From JAUVKA01 sp964465145 (GTDB lineage Bacteria; Bacteroidota; Bacteroidia; Bacteroidales; UBA12481), in the NCBI GenBank assembly GCA_964465145.1, contig CAYXJR010000079.1:1-19418 (forward strand): a stretch of DNA of 19,418 nucleotides, written 5' to 3'. The notes beneath the pieces were generated by a model, which saw only the letters and a list, made by a program, of their open reading frames with translations, did not search any database and was not told the DNA's origin. Each line of letters begins with the position of its first letter. Within the stretch, counting starts at the first letter, position 1. The position numbers and the translations under genes are program-made. Positions 14,750 through 19,418 of this stretch are shown here, in pieces.

Positions 14750-17338
14750 TTTCTTTACTTTTCCCTTATCCCAAATTCTCCTTGTAAATCTAAGGTGGAA
14801 TATGACCATAGCAAGCAGCACTACTAAGCACCAATATCCAGGCGACTTCTTTGTCGGTTTTGCAGAGCATACCATTCCGCCCCAGAAATGTGGATGATCG
14901 AAACCGGTGGAAGCATTTTTCAGGTATTCTTTCTTTACCCTGTTCAATCTTTTTGTATAGTTACCCGGGATACCCTTCTCATAAAAATCCAGGGCTAGAT
15001 TTTCAGAAACTTGGTCCTCAGCCGTCCAAAGGTGGGCAATAACTTCATTAGCTCCGCTGATCCCGAAAACAAGTCCCATGCTCGATAATCCCTGTCCCGG
15101 ATTCAGACTGCCATTCCCGGTATTGCAACCGTTGATGAAAACATGAGAATCAGGAAAACTGCCTGACAGGATTTCGTCAAGAGTAAGGTAGGGCTGTTCG
15201 GAATCCTGGATGCAAACCAATCCGGATTTCAAAGGGGTCTGAACATTCATACTGTAATGGCTGGCAAAGTGTAAAAACCCGTATGCACTCAGATCTTCAG
15301 AAGAAACATAGTCATCTACTAGCTGAATATCAGAATTTAAACCCCGAATTCCTCCAAATGCTTTTGCCTCTGAAAACATTCCATGATTATTTGTTTCGTC
15401 TGAGCAGGTAACTATAAGAGATTTTTTATTCTTTTTCTCATGATCTGAAAGCACAGCATCTAAGCCCATCCAATAAGAGATTTCATAATCCATCATCAAA
15501 TAGTCAAGATTCCGGAATGTAACCGGCTTAACATCTGTTGATTGCAATTCTCTAATCATTAGGCCAAATGGCAGTCCAAGTAATATACCATCCGGCTGAA
15601 TAATTATTGAACGAGATCTGGAGTTCTTCAATATAGGAGATAACAGTCTGTCATAAAGCTGATTGCCAGTATTTTCAAATTCGATTACCTCAGCTTCTCG
15701 ATAGAAAGCATCCCTGTTTGAGAACAATATTGCCTTATATCGCTCAATAGACTCTGACAAATCCTCTGTTATTATAATCCTCTCAACATCAATCCTGCCA
15801 TTATTCAAAATAAAAACGAAGGCAGTTTCATTGCATAGATGATAGCTGATCAGGCTTTGTTTCCATGATTTTGATTTTGCTATAAGATTTCCATGAGGAC
15901 TATTGCCTGGGGTTTCCCCATTAATGAATCGGGCTGTTATTTTTTCGAGACTATCATTATTGATTTCATATTCAATTATTGTTGCCGTCAGGGTTTCCAT
16001 TTGCCCTTCATTAAGCTGATTATCAGCTACTGAAGTTGCATTTAAACCACTTAAAAGTTCTTTTTGTTTTACAAAAAGGGCACCGGCCCCTGGTTCATTG
16101 TAGATCATTTTTTCTTTTTCAGCAAGTATCCTTAAGGAATAGGCCTTCGATCTTACGAACCATTCAAAGGCCTGTTGAAGCCATAATTCATTTCCTGTCT
16201 GATCATACAAATACATTGCACACTGAATTCCTGCATCGAATAAAGGGCGCACCTTACCAGCCAGTATAAAAACAGATGAACCCGGGGCCTGTGCTCTAAT
16301 GAAGGAATTAATCCTTCCTTCTGCTTCTTTTACCATATTGCTTGCATTTTCTGCCATTTCCAGAGAAATCAATTTCTCCTGTTTGAGAATTATCGTGTAG
16401 ATGTAGGCCACATAAGAGGAAATTGCCTGAAGTAAAACCGTTTCATAAGATACCTGATTATCATTTCCCGGATTATTTTTGTCAGAGGGGATGCCCCGCA
16501 AAATCCTTAAAGATTCATTATAACAATCCAGTGCTTTTGTGCTTGAATCAATCTCCGCGTAGGCCTCAGCAAGGTATTTGTATGTATTTCCAAGCTGGAA
16601 GTGATTCTCTGAAAAATTATCAGAATAAAGATTGAGTGCCTTTTTATAAAAGCTTATAGCATTAATGATATCACCTTTCCTTTGCAAAAAACTTCCGTAA
16701 TTCCTTAATAGCAAAGGCAGATCCAGCTCTCCTGAAACATCCTTGACTCCGGTAATTTGAAATAATTCAGCAAAATAATCCTCTGCCTCCTGAAAATTCC
16801 CAAGGCTTGTACAGGTTTTAGCCAGGTTACTGAGAATAACCTCCCTTTGTGAGTGATATGAATCAAGATCCGGATAATTAAGCAGGTTTTTCAGTAGTTT
16901 TTCAGCCGTGAGAAGATTCTGACAATCATTTTCCAGGGAGGCCAGGTTGATTTTGTTTGAGAGTTCCAGAGATCCATCTCTTTGTTGATTGGCGTAATAA
17001 TCTGTTAGTGCAAAATGGGCCCTGGCCATGTCGAGTTTCCCCAGTCTCTTATAGCATTGCGCCTTGTAGGAATATAGGTATCCGATATATCTATCAGCTC
17101 CGGGAAAGGCTGAATACTCACTCATTGTTACCTTGCAGAGGCTCAGGCAATCACTTGTAAGTCCCTTTTTCAAATAATCCCTGCTCAGCATTATCTTTTC
17201 ATAGAGGTCAACCAGGCTTAACCCTTTCATATCCTGTTCATCCACCCAATGCGAGCCAGCCAAATTATTCCTAAAATCACATTCCACGTGGCTAACACTT
17301 GAGAGGGTAAAAACAAATATCAGGGATAGATAATGCAT
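14726..17338 (-). CDS. TPR-CHAT protein, secreted or membrane-anchored caspase-like protease
   Basis: This protein has 870 residues from the ATG at 17338, chosen because MHYLSLIFVFTLSSVSHVEC is a signal peptide; a TTG at 17368 would add ten residues. Residues about 40-320 hold tetratricopeptide repeats (for example YIGYLYSYKAQCYKRLGKLDMARAHF, LAKTCTSLGNFQEAEDYF, YGSFLQRKGDIINAISFYKKAL, YKYLAEAYAEIDSSTKALDCY). The C-terminal third is a CHAT domain, with catalytic H694 in LHFASHYSMN and C738 in FINGCNTGNG, 44 residues apart as usual. GANEVIAHLWTAEDQ and LALDFYEKG follow. A hydrophobic segment (WCLVVLLAMVIFHL) near the end, followed by basic residues, suggests a membrane anchor. CHAT proteases are related to caspases and separase, and some act in bacterial immunity. 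No gasdermin or CRISPR partner is visible here. The target is unknown. Confidence 0.9.
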   Translation of the reverse strand: MHYLSLIFVFTLSSVSHVECDFRNNLAGSHWVDEQDMKGLSLVDLYEKIMLSRDYLKKGLTSDCLSLCKVTMSEYSAFPGADRYIGYLYSYKAQCYKRLGKLDMARAHFALTDYYANQQRDGSLELSNKINLASLENDCQNLLTAEKLLKNLLNYPDLDSYHSQREVILSNLAKTCTSLGNFQEAEDYFAELFQITGVKDVSGELDLPLLLRNYGSFLQRKGDIINAISFYKKALNLYSDNFSENHFQLGNTYKYLAEAYAEIDSSTKALDCYNESLRILRGIPSDKNNPGNDNQVSYETVLLQAISSYVAYIYTIILKQEKLISLEMAENASNMVKEAEGRINSFIRAQAPGSSVFILAGKVRPLFDAGIQCAMYLYDQTGNELWLQQAFEWFVRSKAYSLRILAEKEKMIYNEPGAGALFVKQKELLSGLNATSVADNQLNEGQMETLTATIIEYEINNDSLEKITARFINGETPGNSPHGNLIAKSKSWKQSLISYHLCNETAFVFILNNGRIDVERIIITEDLSESIERYKAILFSNRDAFYREAEVIEFENTGNQLYDRLLSPILKNSRSRSIIIQPDGILLGLPFGLMIRELQSTDVKPVTFRNLDYLMMDYEISYWMGLDAVLSDHEKKNKKSLIVTCSDETNNHGMFSEAKAFGGIRGLNSDIQLVDDYVSSEDLSAYGFLHFASHYSMNVQTPLKSGLVCIQDSEQPYLTLDEILSGSFPDSHVFINGCNTGNGSLNPGQGLSSMGLVFGISGANEVIAHLWTAEDQVSENLALDFYEKGIPGNYTKRLNRVKKEYLKNASTGFDHPHFWGGMVCSAKPTKKSPGYWCLVVLLAMVIFHLRFTRRIWDKGKVKKLSHKPNF

Positions 17339-17809
17339 AAGTTTAAAGATAGTAAACCATAGAATCAATCATATTACTAAAGGCCAAAATTAGGAGTGCT
17401 TTCAGGAAAAGGAACTGGTTCAAACCCCAGTTTCCAGTTCAGTCCTAATTACCAGGAGCGCAGGAAACTGAATAATGATGGACAAACTTATCCCAACTCA
17501 ACCCGTAACTCGAAACCCGCAAGCCGTTCCGTAAGTTCAAGTTTCCAGAAGCGGAGCGAACTGGATACTGATGAACGAACTAATTCCGATTTATCGGGGC
17601 AACCCGAATTTTTCTCCCTCATTATAAGTCACTTACAAAAATTGTTGAAAATAACTTCACTTTTTGATTTAGATTATTCAGTTGAGAATACACTATAGGT
17701 AAAAGGGGAAATATATATAAATGGCTGGGTATTTAGAAATAAGATGTTTTTATCAGGGTAGATTCTGGCATATATCTTCTCAGATGACAAATTAGCAAAA
17801 TCTTCAATA
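17339..17809. other. gene-free stretch of decayed intergenic DNA
   Basis: No convincing gene is seen. GGAACTGG...CCAGTTTCC forms an imperfect hairpin at 17412-17434. A TTTCCAG...GGAGCG...AACTG...ACTGATGA-type segment appears twice (about 17428-17480 and 17542-17574) in diverged form. AACCCGT/AACTCGA/AACCCGC (17500-17520) is another period-7 array. A 24-codon frame at 17721-17795 (starts MAGYLEIRCFYQGRFW) has an AAGGGGA upstream and could be a short peptide or leader before the XRE gene. It has no recognisable family. A 100-residue frame at 17396-17698 is low complexity and is not called. Confidence 0.6.
17500..17520. repeat. tandem heptamer array, unit AACCCGT/AACTCGA
   Basis: Three diverged 7-bp units, AACCCGT, AACTCGA, AACCCGC, in the gap between the CHAT and XRE genes. 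Confidence 0.6.
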
Positions 17810-18025
17810 ATGACAGATGATCAATTCCGCAAGGCTGCAGCCGAGGAGCTAGCAAAAGAAAGAACAAGACTGGGCATTTCTCAACAGGAAATTTTTGATG
17901 AAACCGGTATTCATATTGGCCGGATTGAATGCATGGGACAACCTATGAATCTATTTTGCTACTATCGAATTTGCAAGTATTTAGGTATTCCGTTTCAAAC
18001 CATTTTGGATCGAATTATGTCATGA
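17810..18025 (+). CDS. small XRE-type helix-turn-helix regulator
   Basis: This 71-residue protein consists almost only of a Cro/C1-type HTH. FRKAAAEELAKERTRLGISQQEIFDETGIHIGRIE covers helices 1-4, with the SQQEIFDETG turn and the recognition helix HIGRIE. YYRICKYLGIPFQTIL is the usual last helix pair. The stretch CMGQPMNLFCYY, where homologues mostly have a charged MGK...S.LYKI-type linker, is atypical but in frame. No partner toxin is seen. A strong inverted repeat 15 bp downstream (18040-18061) may be its terminator or binding site. Its target genes could be the peptide and propeller genes further right, but this is inference only. Confidence 0.75.
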   Translation: MTDDQFRKAAAEELAKERTRLGISQQEIFDETGIHIGRIECMGQPMNLFCYYRICKYLGIPFQTILDRIMS

Positions 18026-18039
18026 AAGAATATTTTCCT

Positions 18040-18061
18040 CCAATGACCAGGTGGTCATTGG
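18040..18061. promoter_or_regulatory. perfect 10-bp inverted repeat after the XRE gene
   Basis: CCAATGACCA-GG-TGGTCATTGG forms a perfect palindrome with a 2-base centre, 15 bp after the XRE stop codon. There is no T-run after it. A dimeric-repressor operator is therefore at least as likely as a terminator. Confidence 0.55.
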
Positions 18062-18134
18062 ACAAATAAAAACAGGTGGCTAATTTTATAAACGAACTAT
18101 TTATCTATTAATACTAACTTATACTTAAGCAACT

Positions 18135-18287
18135 ATGAAAACAAAAAAATCTATTTCCTGCACTCCGCCTTAGTGGTTATTATATGTGCAAATCTTGTAA
18201 TCTTTTCGGAGGGGACGGTTGGTTTAAGGCCTATAGTTTTTACGTTTTTAATGACTGAAATGTCATTGGAGTTATAGAAGTAAATAC
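18135..18287 (+). pseudogene. possible frameshifted small secreted protein gene
   Basis: ATG 18135 begins MKTKKSIS, a typical charged signal-peptide start, but hits TAG at 18171. Shifting by one base near 18165 gives LVVIICANLVIFSEGTVGLRPIVF, which would complete a signal peptide, and runs to a stop at about 18275. Which residues formed the mature part is unclear. Could equally be chance. Confidence 0.25.
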
Positions 18288-18536
18288 CTGGGTTTAGCCT
18301 GGTTTAGTCTAATCATTGAAAAGGCGGAACTGAAGAGGGATCGAAAATGTTCACCAATAAATCAAACCGTATTTATATGGATTAAGGATTCTCAAAACTA
18401 GTGTTGCAGTCTTTATTATTAACGTTTTTGATGCTTTTCACCTTGAATATGGTATTCTCTCATTAGGGAAAAAATTCTACGGATCAAGCCCGAGAAAGAT
18501 CCAAATATTATCAATCAAATATTAAATACTAAAATT

Positions 18537-18827
18537 ATGACAAAAAAAAGACCATTACTTATTAGCGCAAGCCTAATTATCTTATTTACACTAACTTGCA
18601 TTTTTTCATTTGATCTAAAAGCTGGTCCTGAGGAAGTACCTTGTGAGGACTGTTATCGGTATCTACCTATTAATGGATATATTCAAACTTATCAAAGTGT
18701 TCCATGCTTTTGTGGTGAAACTTTTATAGGCTATTACCAGAATTGCATCAGTGTCCCAGGATATCCCGGATGTGGAACTTTCCTACATTGTGATTCCCCT
18801 TGCACTGAGATATATCCTAGTTTTTAA
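18537..18827 (+). CDS. small cysteine-rich secreted peptide
   Basis: This 96-residue protein has a signal peptide (MTKKRPLLISASLIILFTLTCIFSF) and a mature part with eight cysteines (C36, C39, C57, C59, C70, C79, C85, C89), enough for four disulfides. The cysteine spacing is CEDC, CFC, then single cysteines. No known domain is recognised. In Bacteroidota, small cysteine-containing secreted peptides of the NVEALA type are commonly encoded next to six-bladed beta-propeller lipoproteins, and such a gene follows 46 bp downstream. The NVEALA motif itself is not clear here (SFDLKAG is at the matching place), so this may be a divergent member or a different class. A GCAGCA...TGCTGC hairpin (18837-18857) lies between the two genes. 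Confidence 0.7.
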   Translation: MTKKRPLLISASLIILFTLTCIFSFDLKAGPEEVPCEDCYRYLPINGYIQTYQSVPCFCGETFIGYYQNCISVPGYPGCGTFLHCDSPCTEIYPSF

Positions 18828-18873
18828 AGCTCATTGGCAGCATTTCTCGGGGTGCTGCTATAATTACAATGCA

Positions 18874-19418
18874 ATGAAAAATCTAGTATTTTTTTTCATA
18901 GTTCTTTCTTCATGTACAATGTCCAATAATAATCAAATACCTAAATACAACATTGTAAATGGGTTTGGAAAAGGAGAGAAACTACTATTGTCAACCTTTT
19001 ATGACACTATTTCATATTGTCAACCTGATTACATTGATGGGTTTTTCGTATCCGCTCGATCTAAAATTGTTTCTACCTCGGAAAACCTGATTATTTTAGA
19101 TCCAACATTAAACAAAATCGCGTGTTTCAATGCATCTGGGAAGTTTTTAAATTACATTGGCAATATAGGATCTGGTCCTGGTGAGTATAATTCAATTATG
19201 GATATCTGTATAGATAACACAGAATCCATCTTATTTGTTTTCGACTATGTTGGAAAACAGATTCTACATTACTCAATAGATGGAAAATTAATCAATATAT
19301 CGCCTTGCAAGATTCAATTTACAAAGTTTCTATTTCATGAAAATTACTTTATTACCCTTAATCCCAGACCAACACAATGTTTTTCAAATAATTTTGCCAT
19401 TGCAAAAATTTCTTTTAA
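18874..19418 (+). CDS. six-bladed beta-propeller lipoprotein, partial at window end
   Basis: The first 181 codons of a gene run off the window. MKNLVFFFIVLSSC is a lipoprotein signal with C14 as the lipidation site. YIGNIGSGPGEYNSIMDICID contains the GxGPGEY signature of the six-bladed beta-propeller proteins of Bacteroidota, and ILFVFDYVGKQILHYSIDGKLI is the following blade. These NHL-like propellers are thought to bind peptides or other ligands at the cell surface; no function is proven. Homologues are about 350-400 residues, so roughly half is present. It probably forms a unit with the cysteine-rich peptide gene just upstream. A nearby out-of-frame ATG at 18869 leads to a stop after two codons, so 18874 is the start. 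Confidence 0.85.
   Translation, partial: MKNLVFFFIVLSSCTMSNNNQIPKYNIVNGFGKGEKLLLSTFYDTISYCQPDYIDGFFVSARSKIVSTSENLIILDPTLNKIACFNASGKFLNYIGNIGSGPGEYNSIMDICIDNTESILFVFDYVGKQILHYSIDGKLINISPCKIQFTKFLFHENYFITLNPRPTQCFSNNFAIAKISF

Larger units (their letters stand above)
18026..18536. other. gene-free stretch with palindrome and broken signal-peptide-like frames
   Basis: It contains the palindrome at 18040-18061. A frame at 18135 starts MKTKKSISC and then needs a one-base shift to continue LVVIICANLVIFSEG. Another hydrophobic frame (LQSLLLTFLMLFTLNMVFSH) lies around 18405-18467. Both look like decayed signal peptides of small secreted proteins, similar in style to the intact gene at 18537. Nothing else is recognised. 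Confidence 0.5.

Noticed and set aside
17408..17436. tRNA T-arm-like sequence GGTTCAAACCCC
   Set aside because: The loop has the wrong size and no acceptor, D or anticodon arms can be formed around it; it is an imperfect hairpin in decayed DNA.
17396..17698. 100-codon open frame on the plus strand
   Set aside because: Low-complexity Ser/Asn/Arg-rich peptide over DNA that contains repeats and hairpins; no family resemblance and no ribosome-binding site.
14726..18025. a complete CHAT-gasdermin or CRISPR-linked defence system
   Set aside because: The CHAT dyad is present, but no gasdermin-like, Cas or other effector gene can be seen in the neighbouring sequence.

Overview
The window looks like a chromosomal segment of a Bacteroidota bacterium, most likely from the Bacteroidales or a related anaerobic or marine group. 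The evidence is two DUF4252 proteins, a DUF2961 protein, a six-bladed beta-propeller lipoprotein, a Tat-type Gfo/Idh/MocA lipoprotein, a TPR-CHAT protein, many Sec signal peptides and almost no Shine-Dalgarno sequences. No rRNA, tRNA, insertion sequence or CRISPR array was seen.

Layout. Positions 1-481 hold the remains of a small operon: a possible hipB tail, hipA and a Rossmann-fold sugar-nucleotide epimerase/SDR gene. In the last two, only the first and last codons survive. An intact agmatine-deiminase-family gene follows (533-1414). From 1535 to 12625 every gene is on the minus strand: an MFS sugar porter, a URO-D-superfamily protein, a DUF4252 protein with a CxxC motif, a Gfo/Idh/MocA oxidoreductase, a hollowed-out M14 carboxypeptidase, a broken DUF2961 gene, a secreted rhodanese, and a two-gene glycoside hydrolase operon (clan-D-like TIM barrel plus discoidin-like domain, and a six-hairpin lipoprotein). 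This reads as a carbohydrate-catabolism region without a SusC/SusD pair in view. On the plus strand follow a second DUF4252 protein with a good terminator, a YwbE-family protein and a hicA-hicB toxin-antitoxin pair. A convergent TPR-CHAT protease-like gene overlaps the end of hicB. Beyond it are a small XRE-type regulator, decayed DNA, a cysteine-rich secreted peptide and the start of a six-bladed beta-propeller lipoprotein that runs off the window.

Two patterns stand out. First, at least four genes (hipA, the SDR, the M14 peptidase, DUF2961) keep recognisable N- and C-terminal ends but have lost their middles. Second, the intergenic DNA is full of short tandem repeats whose unit is nearly always 7 bp although the unit sequences are unrelated (about nine types). 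9/10-bp relatives and G-rich stem-loop repeats that recur across the window accompany them. Several arrays touch or enter stop codons. All family assignments come from reading the translated sequence, not from searches.
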